From: Aurantiochytrium sp. KH105
Lineage: Eukaryota; Sar; Bigyra; Thraustochytrida; Thraustochytriidae
Reading direction: 5' to 3'
Assembly (NCBI GenBank): GCA_003116975.1
Contig: BGKB01000066.1
Coordinates: 1 to 64,000 of the forward strand
DNA length: 64,000 bases
Positions 51,056 through 61,057 of this stretch are shown here, in pieces. The notes under the pieces are model-generated. The model saw only the letters and a list, made by a program, of their open reading frames with translations. It did not search any database and had not been told where the DNA came from. Position 1 is the first letter of the stretch; each line of letters begins with the position of its first letter. Made by a program: the position numbers and the translations under genes.

Positions 51056-52324
51056 GTGAAATCGTGGCTGTTTGCAAGTAGTAAATAGGCCTTACGTATT
51101 CAATATCTGCATTCAATCATTCATTCATTCATTCATTCATCTGCCGTTGTTCCTGAGGGTCGTTGCCGCGGCGGTGGAGGTTGTGGGCTGCGGTTGGGCG
51201 GCGGTTGCTACGCCAGCACTCGGGGCCTCACAGCAGCGTGGCACATTTATTATCTTTGGTGGGAAAGGAAAGAAGGACGTGAGGGGAGAGGGAGAGAGAG
51301 GGAGACCTGAAAAACAGAAATGTTCGCTCACCACCCTGCCAATCCCGCCTGCCAGTATCTCTGGCTGCATTTCGGCTTACTTGCCGACCTGCGTCCCGGA
51401 TCTTTCTTGTCGATATGAGTGGCAACACCACGAACCCCAATCTTCATGTCAGGTGGTCGCAGCTGTACTGCGACGAACGAGCGAACGACCTACGCCCAAG
51501 CAACTGCCCGTGCGCACGCAGCTGCAGCATTCTTTTCTCTGTCGTCTGCTGCTGCCGACTTCCTTCCTCCCTTGCGCTTCCACTCGCTCCCTGACGCCAG
51601 AACAGAGACTTGCGCCACTCGAGTCGCTCCGCAACCCACCGCCATCTTTGGAAGAGCGAGGAGGGTTGGGGGCGAGCGATGAGGCTAGGAGCGAGGGTTG
51701 AGTGGCCGCACGCGTGTGCGGTGTAATCTCGGAGGCCGGCTCTGACTGTGAGACTACACTGGCACGGGCCTGGTGACACTCGGCTCGCCGCAGCCGCCTG
51801 TCTGCATGTCAGTCTGTTGGTTTGTCGAAGGGAAGGCAAGGCAAGGCAAGCAACCGCAGCTACGCGATCTGCGGGTGGCCACCACACAGCTTGGCCCTCT
51901 CCACAGTGTGCCGTGCTGTGTGGCCGGGCCACGACGATTGTAGGGCCAAAACCACCGCAAGGTGGGCGCAACGGCCCCCGCCGCTGGCCCCTCAGCGGCC
52001 CGCATTTGGGGGAAAAGCAAGCTAGTCGGAGGGAGGAAGAAGCTGGCAAGCCAGTGCCGCGCGAACCCAGGACGGAGACGCGCGTCCGGCCAGGTGTGGG
52101 CGGACGCAGCCCGGGCGGCCGCGCCGTGCTGCGTGTCGGCGGCGTCGCGTGCGGCGGCGGCAAGTGCGGAATGCGCGCGCAGAAAGGGCCGGCGGCGAGC
52201 CGCAAGTGGCGCAAACGGACACCCGCCAGCTCGTGTGAGCGGGGCCGAGACGCGGCCGGCACGCACGCATGCACGCTTGCATTGGGCGCGGCGAGCAGCG
52301 GCAGCAGAGCGCGAAGAACGGAGC
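51056..52324. other. 1.3 kb intergenic region, no supported gene
   Basis: This region holds the 3' flank of the acetyltransferase gene with an ATTC microsatellite, then GC-rich sequence upstream of the LRR gene. It includes a short GGCAA repeat near 51836-51852. The LRR frame is open back to 51962 but has no ATG there. Confidence 0.5.
51111..51140. repeat. (ATTC)n microsatellite in 3' flank of acetyltransferase gene
   Basis: The array begins ATTCAATC and continues with ATTC units, 55 bp past the stop codon. It shares the same interrupted pattern as the element at 29248-29294. Confidence 0.88.
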
Positions 52325-54133
52325 ATGAGCGGGGCGCGCGAGAGGACGGAGGCGCGCGGCGGCGCGGAGGGCGGCGGGGAGTGGCTGCCGGAGAGCCTGG
52401 GCGCGGCGCTGAAGGTGGACCCGAAGGTGGTGAGCAAGTTCATCACGCAGTCCCGGTCCAAGTCGAATCTGGTCAGCTCCGTGTTCATGCCGCGCGGCAC
52501 GGCGGCGGCGGCGGGGGCGGCGGCGGCGGGGGGCGGCGCGGCGGCCGCGGCGGCGGCGGCCGGCTCGCCGCGGGCCAGCGTCAAGCTGGCGGCCTCGGCG
52601 GCGGCGAGACGTGGCGAGACGCGCATGTCGGCGGCCGAACGCGACGACGAAAGCCCGGCCACAGCTACCCTACTTGACGACGACAACGATCTCAGCGCTC
52701 GCGCCGAGTCCAAGTGCGAGTCCAGCAGCGCGAGAAAGACAGCGTTTCTTACGCAGGAGGTTGCCGCGAGGGACGAGGAGGACGTCGCCGAGGACAGCGA
52801 GGTCAGCAACAATGAAAAAGAAGTCTCGAAACCATGCCCTGCGAGCATCGGGCGCTCCATTTGCAGCAGCAGCAGCTGCAGCAGCGATGATGACGACAAC
52901 GAAGAAGAAAATGACGAGGCGTCGCTCAGCATGTGCTCCTCTGCATCGAGCCTCGACGTACGAATGATTACCGAGGCTGCGCGGACAGACACGCGTGAAA
53001 CGGGTCAGCTTGCTTACGCGCAAGCTTGCATCGATCACGGGGTCGTGCCCACGACTGGCCTGATCGACAATCTTGACAAGCCGATGCTCAGTGTTCCATA
53101 TCAGCTCATGAGTGACAACGCTGTCGTTGCTCTTTGCGAGGCCCTCCAGGTCAACGAATTGGTCGAAGTGCTCGACGTCTCCCACAACAATATGGGTGAG
53201 ACGGGCGCCGAGGCGCTCGGAGATGTTGTTGCCAAACGGCCCAATCTCCGAGGACTCTCCGTCTCCGGCAACCGCCTCGGTAACGACGCAGGCCTGTCTC
53301 TCGCAAGCGGTATCCGCCGGTCCCGCGAAGGTGGTCTCTTCGCGCTTTGTATGCTCGACCTCTCAAACAACAAGCTTGGAGACAGATTTGCCATGGGCCT
53401 TTCGCGCGCTCTCCTCACCCCATGCGTCTACCTCAAAACATGGAAGGGATTTCGGAGACTATACCGCTCCACGTCCGGAGCATCCAACGAAGATTCCGAC
53501 GGGAAACAACTCGTTGCGCTCAATCTGTCCAAAAACATCATTGGCGCAGGCGGTGCTCGCGCCATTGCAGAGGCATTTGAGGGCCAGGCTTGGGGTGTCA
53601 AAGATTTGGACCTTGGCTGGAATGTCGTCAAAGCCGGGGGCGCAATTCCACTTCTTAAAGCCTCGTCCCAATGCAGCGTGCTGCAGAAACTCGTCTTGAG
53701 CTGGAACAGTATCGACGACGAGGCAGCCGCTGCGATTGGGGAGCTCATTGCCTCTTCGCCAAGCCTTTGTTTGCTCGATCTATCGCACAACCAGCTCGGA
53801 CCCATCACTGCGGGTGCCATGCGAGACGCCCTCCCGAACACCTCATCTCTGCGCACGCTTGAGATCGGGTTCAATCCTTTTGGGATTGACGCTGCCTTGT
53901 CTATCCTCGAGGGAGTCAAAGCCAACGAGTCGCTTCGCTATCTTGGTATCGAAAATCCTGTCGTCCCTGGGGCCGTGCGTTCTGGAACAGCCACCCAGCC
54001 ATCGGCTGCTGAATCAAAAGACGCGACTATGGACGATGTATGGGAAAGTGCACGCTCGATTGAGTCCACTCGTCCCAACTTTGTCGATATTGCGACAGAA
54101 CACCCTCGCCGCAAAACTACGTCAGCAAAGTAG
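52325..54133 (+). CDS. Leucine-rich-repeat protein (RNase-inhibitor type)
   Basis: The frame is open from 51962, but the first ATG is at 52325, giving 602 residues. Residues 1-200 are disordered: polyAla/Gly from GCG codons, then Ser and acidic runs. From about 235 to 560 the protein has RNase-inhibitor-type LRRs with L-x-x-L-D-(V/L)-S-x-N-x-(L/M)-G patterns (LVEVLDVSHNNMGETGAEAL, LCMLDLSNNKLGDRFAMGL, LVALNLSKNIIGAGGARAI and LLDLSHNQLGPITAGAM). One repeat is enlarged by an insertion of about 35 residues (LKTWKGFRRLYRS). The fold is a protein-binding horseshoe as in NLRC3, RanGAP or T-LRR proteins, without an attached NACHT or kinase. The role is unknown. Confidence 0.83.
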   Translation: MSGARERTEARGGAEGGGEWLPESLGAALKVDPKVVSKFITQSRSKSNLVSSVFMPRGTAAAAGAAAAGGGAAAAAAAAGSPRASVKLAASAAARRGETRMSAAERDDESPATATLLDDDNDLSARAESKCESSSARKTAFLTQEVAARDEEDVAEDSEVSNNEKEVSKPCPASIGRSICSSSSCSSDDDDNEEENDEASLSMCSSASSLDVRMITEAARTDTRETGQLAYAQACIDHGVVPTTGLIDNLDKPMLSVPYQLMSDNAVVALCEALQVNELVEVLDVSHNNMGETGAEALGDVVAKRPNLRGLSVSGNRLGNDAGLSLASGIRRSREGGLFALCMLDLSNNKLGDRFAMGLSRALLTPCVYLKTWKGFRRLYRSTSGASNEDSDGKQLVALNLSKNIIGAGGARAIAEAFEGQAWGVKDLDLGWNVVKAGGAIPLLKASSQCSVLQKLVLSWNSIDDEAAAAIGELIASSPSLCLLDLSHNQLGPITAGAMRDALPNTSSLRTLEIGFNPFGIDAALSILEGVKANESLRYLGIENPVVPGAVRSGTATQPSAAESKDATMDDVWESARSIESTRPNFVDIATEHPRRKTTSAK

Positions 54134-55127
54134 AAAGTAGAACGAAACGGTTCTCCATCTTATGCAAAGCTGCTAGTTGATGTGTCTTGAATTTATTTTT
54201 TACATCTTCAAAGTGAACCTATCCCTATCTCAGAGAAACAAGGATATTAGTATCCTTATTACTGCTTATTCCCAATTAAATTTTAAAAGAAAAGTCTCCA
54301 CCTTATTGATAGGGTTTTCAAAAAAGGTTATTTTTATTCGTATTTGCTATAAATGAGGTCGTGGAACGGTGTAGAACCACTTTTTTTCAAGCTCAAAAAG
54401 TTTTTTTTTGATGCTTGAGAAGGAGAGGGATGACCAGAAAACATCCTGGTGTGGACAATGAACGATGCCGGGTCTTCAGAAGTCGGCGAGCATATATCTG
54501 CTTATTTATGGTGAGAAATGCAGAACTAGTGGATATGCCATTTATCATGTCAAGAGTGAGGTCCATTANCTATACCCTGTAACTTCTGAAATGACAAAAC
54601 CATCATTGATCCAGATAAGCTATCGTCGGCTCCTCAGTCAACCTTCCCGAGAAGGGTGCCTCCCTGCAGCCAACGAAGCTTATTGCGTAATAGACAAACT
54701 CTGCGCCGCCGCGGTCTGGATCTGGGTCCGGGCCCGGCTCGGCAGACCACTCAACGGATCTTTGACACTTGACCTAACATGTATGCTTGCACTATGAACT
54801 GTATGAGCAGGATAGCGCAGTCCAAGTGCTGGTGCAACGCCTATCTGCCTTCCTTTTAAGGCTTGTCACCTTCGGTGACGGCAGTCCTCCCCACCCTTCT
54901 TTCCATTCTTTTGCATCATCGTACATGTACTGGTGCGTTTCTGAATTATCCACAATTCCTCCTCTGTGACTATTGCAAACCAGGAAGTGTCACACTTGGC
55001 GCCGGCGCGACGAAGCGCGACAAGCGCGACGAAGCGCAACTGAGCGCGACGAAGCACAGCTGAGCGCGACGAAGCGCAACTGAGCGCGACGAAACGCGAA
55101 CAAGCGCGATCAAGTGCGAGAAGCGCA
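54134..55127. other. Intergenic region, AT-rich island then tandem repeat; one N at 54569
   Basis: The first 450 bp are strikingly AT-rich for this window, with T/A homopolymers and a perfect 7-bp inverted repeat with 4-nt loop at 54240-54257. No open frame of note was seen. The last 120 bp are the 20-bp repeat that abuts the next start codon. No transposase or terminal repeat was recognised. Confidence 0.5.
55005..55125. repeat. 20-bp tandem repeat abutting a start codon
   Basis: About six imperfect copies of a 20-bp unit (consensus TGAGCGCGACGAAGCGCAAC) run in strict 20-bp phase from about 55005 to the ATG at 55128. Confidence 0.92.
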
Positions 55128-56818
55128 ATGGGGTCCGCTTTCTCAGGACGCAAAGGAAGCGTCCATGCATGGTCCTCGATGTTGAGTTCGACGAATTCTG
55201 TGCCACAAGAGAACTTGCCCGCATGGATCCGTCCCCGACCGTCGTGGAAACGTGCGGCTTGCATCGGATTTTCACTTTCTACGCAGCTCGTTATTTGGGC
55301 ATGGGCCGTGGCAGTCGTCTGCCTCGCCCCTTGGGTATTTTACAGACTCCAGCAGCTGAAACTAGATGTCGATTTGCAGGCGAAAAAACCAGTCTATTCG
55401 CTCACGGAAATTTGTAGACGCAGAGACAAGTTTGGCGCCTTCAGTCGAATTTGGTGTCACGACTTCGAATTTGGCAATTTCCCCGTCGTCATGCCCATTC
55501 TAATGTTTCCCGCCGTGGCTTTCGCCATCATCGTCAAGCTGGGCGCGCTCCGAACCACAATTCTCCTCACAACGCAAGTCGCCGTGTATATTCTGGTCAT
55601 GGGGTTCTATCTCAGTCCCGATGAGGAAAAGGCCGGAATGCAAGGAATTCTTGGGCAGCTTGCCTTTATTCTTCCAACAGTCATTCTGTTTCTCTTTTCC
55701 CCTCGCAACAGCCACGTCTGGCTTGCAAGCCTAGGCCTCGTTGCAGTAAGCGGCCTCGGTCTCTTTCTCATGGAAGCATATGACGTTCTCAAGGGGATGG
55801 GGGATCTCATTTTTCTATGCATGTTGTGGCCCATCATTCGAGAATTCTTTTACTTTGCGGCACGAAAAACTGCTCGCTTCGCGGCAATGAGTCCAAATTT
55901 TGGAGGCGGAGCCATTGAGCTGCGACGTCGCTATGCTTGGTCTCTCGTGCTGGTCATACAGGTCTTTTTGGCGACGTGGTTTCGTCTCATGGCTACAAAG
56001 ATCAATGACAGAACCAGGTACATCATCTTTCTCATGCTCTCATCGATTCAGGAGATCGTCTTTCGAGTGACAATTCGGGAGCGCGAAAATCTTCTCGCAA
56101 GTGCTGCACGATTCCGCTCTCTCGGACGCAGTGAGTCGGGCACCTTTCGCGACAGACGGAACTCCGTTGTGGCACCTGTGTCGCAGCGAAGGGTTTCCAA
56201 GACCTCACACAAGGTTTCTCATGAACTTGCAGAGACGGAGTGGTACGCGATGCTATCATTGGGCGAGATGCTCGCGGAGCATCTCGCGTTGTGGCTCGTG
56301 TTGGGCCTTATCCTCATTAGCCGTGGTTCGGTCCTCACTCTCCCGTTGCCCTTTTTCAACGAGCTCGAGCATCCGTTTGATAACGAACCCAACATCAAAC
56401 CCTACTTGCTTCTGACTTTCGGCCAATTGGTTACCGAAATTCTCGTCGATTGTATTTGTGTCACCCTTGAACAGAGGATGCATGGCTATCCTCTTCAGGT
56501 GATCTGGCAAGTCATGTCTTTCCGTGTTCGTTTTATAAATCTCGCACTTGCGACTTTCACAGGTCTTTCGCTGGCTTTAACCCTTTTCTTTGAAGCTGAA
56601 ACGGGCACCGTTCGAACGCAGTGGTGCACTGACATCGATATTTGCTCGTGCAAGCCACCGGAAAACAGTAAGTTCTTTCGTAATGACGACCTTGGCAGCA
56701 ACGAATGTCGTTCTCACATGACATTTCTTCTCTTCTTTCCTTTTTCCATTGCTTTAAAAACTCAGATCTCTACGGCCAGTATTGTACTTATATGAACTCA
56801 TCCTACACGCAGACATAG
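55128..56818 (+). CDS. Polytopic membrane protein of unrecognised family, paralogue A (two exons)
   Basis: Exon 1 is 55128-56667. The intron is 56668-56765 (98 nt, GTAAGT...TCAG, phase 1). Exon 2 is 56766-56818 (53 nt). The product is 530 residues. The N-terminus MGSAFS fits N-myristoylation at Gly2. About ten hydrophobic segments are present. Motifs shared with paralogue B are TEICRRR, RIWCHDFE, NFPVVMPI, WPIIREFFYF, ETEWYAML and EHLALWLVLGLIL. The C-terminus after splicing reads CSCKPPENNLYGQYC, Cys-rich and conserved. Reading through the intron gives an unrelated tail, so the splice is well supported by the paralogue. I do not recognise the family; the plan suggests a channel, transporter or receptor-like membrane protein. 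Confidence 0.85.
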
Positions 56819-57528
56819 TTCCGGAGAAAATACAGGCAAGTCCTGAGCGGCAGCGGGCGTCACGACCTATAAATTGCCCGAGAATCAATATTCCTGGAGA
56901 CTACGGATACATGGGGAAAAGTGCCTTTACAGAATTGACAATTGCAACAATGACGAGAACGACCGGCCTTCTTCTGTTTTGTTTTTTAAGGGGTAACGTG
57001 TCGAAAATATCGTATTTGGTATTGCGTAGCCGTTCCGGATGCTCGTCAGCTTGGCTTTTTGCCTCATATCGTCTTTCATTCTATGCAATAATATACTACG
57101 TTTATATCTGTGTGGCCAACAGCTCAGCTCCCACCAACCATCAAGACTCTGTCTTTTTGACTCTTTTATATTATTCTTGGTCCATCATCTTGCTCTGCCC
57201 AGCCACCGGTGGTCTATTAACCACTGGCTCGCATGGCATTATGGTCGCTGTGGGCAAAACGGATAAAATGCAAAAGGCCAAGGGAGACTTTTCTACGCAA
57301 CAGCAAAGCAAAGCAGAGCAAAGCAAAGCAAAACAAAGCAAAGCAGGCTTGCATTTGCTCTTTTTGGCTGTCAGAAGGGCCTACTTTGTCATTTATTTAG
57401 CGGCTCTCTCTGAAACAAGGCCTTGACTGTGTATAGCTATCTGTCTGTTCGGAAGCCTCTGTGTCTCTGCCAATGAGGTAAGGGCGAGACGCACAAATCC
57501 AATTTGGTCGGTGACCTTGCCCGGTTCG
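56819..57528. other. Intergenic region between tandem paralogues
   Basis: This mixed-composition spacer has an AAAGC repeat in its second half. An open frame of 214 codons (from about 56782) overlaps the previous gene's last exon and looks non-coding. Confidence 0.5.
57302..57345. repeat. AGCAA/AAAGC simple repeat
   Basis: Imperfect AAAGC pentanucleotides are repeated about eight times, 185 bp upstream of the paralogue B start codon. Confidence 0.85.
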
Positions 57529-59240
57529 ATGCGGGCTTTGAAAGAGTCCATTGAGGATGCCAGCGAATGCGCGCGTAAGATCAACGGAAGCAGCACGTCT
57601 GCCGAAGCTGTTCGCGTAGCCCCAAAGGATGCGGGTACACATCGGTCTGAAAGCCCCGTCTGGGCTCAGCCACGTCCGTCATTGAGAGATGCCGTGTACT
57701 GGGCGTTGTCTCTTTCCGCGCGGCTCGCCGCATGTACCTTTCTTGTTGCACTCGTGAGTCTTCTGCCCTGGCTCTTCTTCAGAGTTCAGCAACTTGAGCT
57801 TGACGTCGACTTTTTGAAACGAGAGCCGCTGCTGTCGCTTACAGAGATTTGTAGGCGCAGAGAAAAAGGCGGATTTCTCGGTCGAATTTGGTGTCACGAC
57901 TTTGAATATGGCAATATTCCTGTTGTCATGCCCATCATCATGTTTCCTGCCGTATCATTTGCCCTGATTGTCAGGCTTGATACCATCCGGAAAAGTATTT
58001 TGCTCGGGGTTCAGGCTGCAGCCTACGTTGTTTTGATGTCCTTTTATCTCAGTCAAGATGAAAGAAAAGCTGAATTGCCAGAACTCGTTGCGCAAATCGC
58101 GTTCATACTTCCAACTGTCCTCCTCTTCCTGTTTCTGCCTCGTCAAAGCCGGGTGTGGATGGCGAGTCTTGGTCTCGTGGCCATATGTGCGCTCGGTCTT
58201 TTTCTCATGGAAGTATATGACATGTTCAAAGGCGTTGGCGATCTCGTTTTTCTCTGCGTCATTTGGCCGATCATCCGCGAGTTTTTCTATTTCACGGCGC
58301 GGAGCACGGCGTGCTTTGTTGCAATGAGCCCAAGATTCGGAAATGGAACCGTTGAGCTTCGGCGCCATTACGCGTGGATCCTTGTCCTCGTCGTGCAAGT
58401 GTTTTTGGCTACATGGTATCGACTTTTGGCCACGAAAATTCAGGATGGGACCAGGTACACCATTTTTATCTTGCTCTCCACATTGCAAGAAGTCGCTTTT
58501 CGACTGACGATTCGTGAGCGAGAGAAATTCTTTGCCAACAAACTGTGTTTATCGCTGCAAAGGCGATTCAGATGGAGCGATGACGCAGTAAAACACAGAA
58601 GCGCTGTGATTGCCCCAATAACGCATTGCTGGATCCCGGATGATGCTCAGACGCGCGCTTTCCAGTTTGCAGAAACAGAATGGTACGCATTGTTGGCGCT
58701 CGGGGAGATGATTTCCGAACATTTGGCTCTTTGGCTTGTCCTTGGGCTCATTCTCTTGTGCTACGATACTATTCTCACGCTACCTCTCCCGTTCTTCGCC
58801 GATCTTGAGGACCCATTCGAGCAGCAAGTGGATGTGACGCTCTATTTCTGGCTCACCCTTGGTCAGCTACTCGCAGAAGCAGCCACTGACTGCGTTTGCA
58901 TTGTCATTGAGCAGTTTCTCCACGCGTGCCCACTACACACCGTTTGGCAGGTCATTCCTCTTCGGGTTCGTCTTGTCAGCATGACTTTTGCAACGATTAC
59001 AGGACTTTCGCTGGCCTTGACCCTTTTTTTCAACTCCGAGTCTGGATCTGTCAGAACTGCGTGGTGTACTTCCACCAACGCTTGCTCGTGCATGCCGCCT
59101 GAAGCCAGTAAGTAGCAATGGATTGCAAGCGCCAAAAGAAAAAAAGGAAAATAAAATTAACTGTAAATCACGCATTGCGCTTCGCAGATCTCATTGGCCG
59201 CTATTGCAAGTTCATTGGCTACAACTCCACTGGAACATGA
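57529..59240 (+). CDS. Polytopic membrane protein of unrecognised family, paralogue B (two exons)
   Basis: The first in-frame ATG is at 57529. Exon 1 is 57529-59107. The intron is 59108-59187 (80 nt, GTAAGT...GCAG, phase 1). Exon 2 is 59188-59240 (53 nt). The product is 543 residues. It is similar to paralogue A along its whole length, with the same membrane segments and motifs (TEICRRRE, RIWCHDFEYGNIPVVMPI, WPIIREFFYF and TEWYALL). The intron position, phase and last-exon length are identical. The spliced tail CSCMPPEANLIGRYC matches paralogue A. The N-termini differ, and B lacks the MGxxxS myristoylation start. This is a tandem duplication with divergence. The function is unknown. Confidence 0.85.
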
Positions 59241-59614
59241 TTGACCTGAAATCGCTATGTGTAACTGACTGCTCGTGATGAGTAAGTATATCTTACTAAC
59301 AATTGGGATGTGCTTACGCTCCCGTACTGGGCTGGTAGGTCCGGTCCACCTGCCAAAGTAAGGAGGCCTAACATGAGGTGACGACTCGAAGTGCCACAAG
59401 ATCCGTTGAAACGGATCTCGTGATAGTCACAATACTAGAACTTAAAGTAACGTTGGTAGGACTACTACTGGAGCAATTAGTGGGCGTGTGAGCGGCAAGT
59501 GGTCGGCAACTTTCTCGCAAAGAGTCCAGAGACATCAAGACAGACCGTTAAAATCGGAACTCGTTCGAATCGTCTCGACCATCGTGCAGACAGGCGCATT
59601 CTTCAGAGTTCAGA
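59241..59614. other. Intergenic region
   Basis: This spacer lies between paralogue B and the HIR-like gene. No open frame with family features and no repeat was seen. It presumably contains the HIR-like promoter. Confidence 0.5.
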
Positions 59615-60909
59615 ATGTCGTGCCATTGCTGTTGCGTGGCGGCAGTGCCAAACGACCGTGTCATCTTTGTGGAAAGATGCGGAAAGTACATGCGACAAGG
59701 CCGCGCCGGCCTCAACTTGGTCGCATGCTGCCTTGGCGAGTGCGTCGCTGGCAGCCTCTCACTTCGCGTTCAGCAGCTCGATGTCTCAGTTGAGACGAAG
59801 ACGTAAGTTAATCGCTGTGCTTTGCTTTGCTCTGTCTTTTTCTCTTCCATGAAAAGAATCTTTCGCGACTTTGATGACACGCCTTTTGTATGAATGCCTA
59901 ACGCACCTTTCTTATCGGTGTCGGTTCGTTACAACCCGCTGCGTCATTTACATTGCACAGTATCGACAACGTCTTCATCAACGTAGGTCCACATATCACT
60001 TTTTTTTCTTCGCAAAGGCACAGAGTCTCGGTTCATCGCCGTTTGCCTTTCAGTCTCAGTCAACCTGAAAATCTGACTCATCTGCGCGCAAATAACACAA
60101 CAGGTCATGGTTTCTGTACAATACGAAGTTCAGCTTGATCAGGCGTACGAGGCCTTTTACAAGCTCACGAATCCGCGCAGTCAGATTACATCATATGTTT
60201 TCGACTCGATTCGCAGCTCGGTGCCCAAGCACAAGCTCGATGATGTCTTCGACTCCAAAGACGAGATTGCTGCAATCGTGAAAAAGGACCTCAGCGCTCT
60301 CGAGGCATACGGATACACTGTTGTGCAGACTCTGCTTACGGACATCAATCCTAATCGCACGGTCAAGGAAGCCATGAATGAGATCAATGCCGCCCAGCGC
60401 AAGCGCGTCGCTGCTACCGACAAAGCAGAAGCCGAGAAGATTCTTGTTGTCAAGGCTGCCGAGGCAGATGCAGAGAGCAAGTATCTTGCGGGTGTGGGTA
60501 TCGCCAGACAACGTCAAGCCATTGTTGAAGGCCTTCGCGAGAGTGTCAAAGCATTCTCAAACGACGTTTCCGATGTGAACTCGCAGCAAGTTCTCGAGCT
60601 GATGCTCATGACGCAGTACATGGACACTCTCAAAGGTACGTTATTGCGAAAAGGCCGCAAGGCGGCTCGCATAGCGCTGACGAAAGCTAACGTTTCTTGT
60701 TGCAAAACTTGTCTCCCTCTGGCGCAGATATCGGAGCGCAATCCAAGTCTTCGACTGTCTTTGTTCCGTCAAACGCAAACGATGCCATGTCACAAATTCG
60801 TTCTGCTTTCATGCAGGCGCATGCTGCAAATGGAACTATCGCACCGCGGTCGTCATCCATGAGTCGTATGCTTAACAATGGCGGCAACGCAGTGCATCCG
60901 ATGGAGTAG
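59615..60909 (+). CDS. HIR-type SPFH/Band 7 (stomatin-prohibitin) protein, four exons
   Basis: The exons are 59615-59802, 59961-59982 (22 nt), 60104-60635 and 60728-60909. The introns are 158, 121 and 92 nt with donors GTAAGT, GTAGGT and GTACGT. The product is 307 residues, the usual HIR length. The splices rebuild LSLRVQQLDVSVETKT-IDNVFIN-VMVSVQY, NPRSQITSYVFDSIRSSVPK, DDVF, YGYTVVQTLLTDI, AMNEINAAQRKR, GIARQRQAIVEGLRESV and SKSSTVFVP, all typical of plant hypersensitive-induced-response proteins. The family oligomerises at plasma-membrane microdomains. The N-terminus MSCHCCC is cysteine-rich, fitting palmitoylation, but lacks the Gly2 that plant HIRs myristoylate. The exon structure is deduced from family alignment and splice consensus. 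Confidence 0.92.
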
Positions 60910-60911
60910 GT

Positions 60912-60932
60912 AGACAGACAGACAGACAGACA
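60912..60932. repeat. (CAGA)n microsatellite
   Basis: CAGA tetranucleotides are repeated about five times just after the HIR-like stop codon. Confidence 0.8.
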
Positions 60933-61057
60933 AGCAGGCAGACTCATGATGTGCGAATGCTGGCAAATAATGCACATGCTGGCAAATGCGCACGCGAAAA
61001 TGAGGGAGAGAGCGAATCCAAAAGAAACGAAATTACAAAAATACAATTTTAGAGACT

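Noticed and set aside
51754-52992. 412-codon minus-strand frame
   Set aside because: It is antisense to the LRR gene 5' half, and its Ser/Ala runs mirror GCG and acidic codon tracts of the real gene.
59555-59585. TTCGAATC-like string suggesting a tRNA T-loop
   Set aside because: The flanking bases do not pair as a T stem and no acceptor, D or anticodon arms can be drawn.
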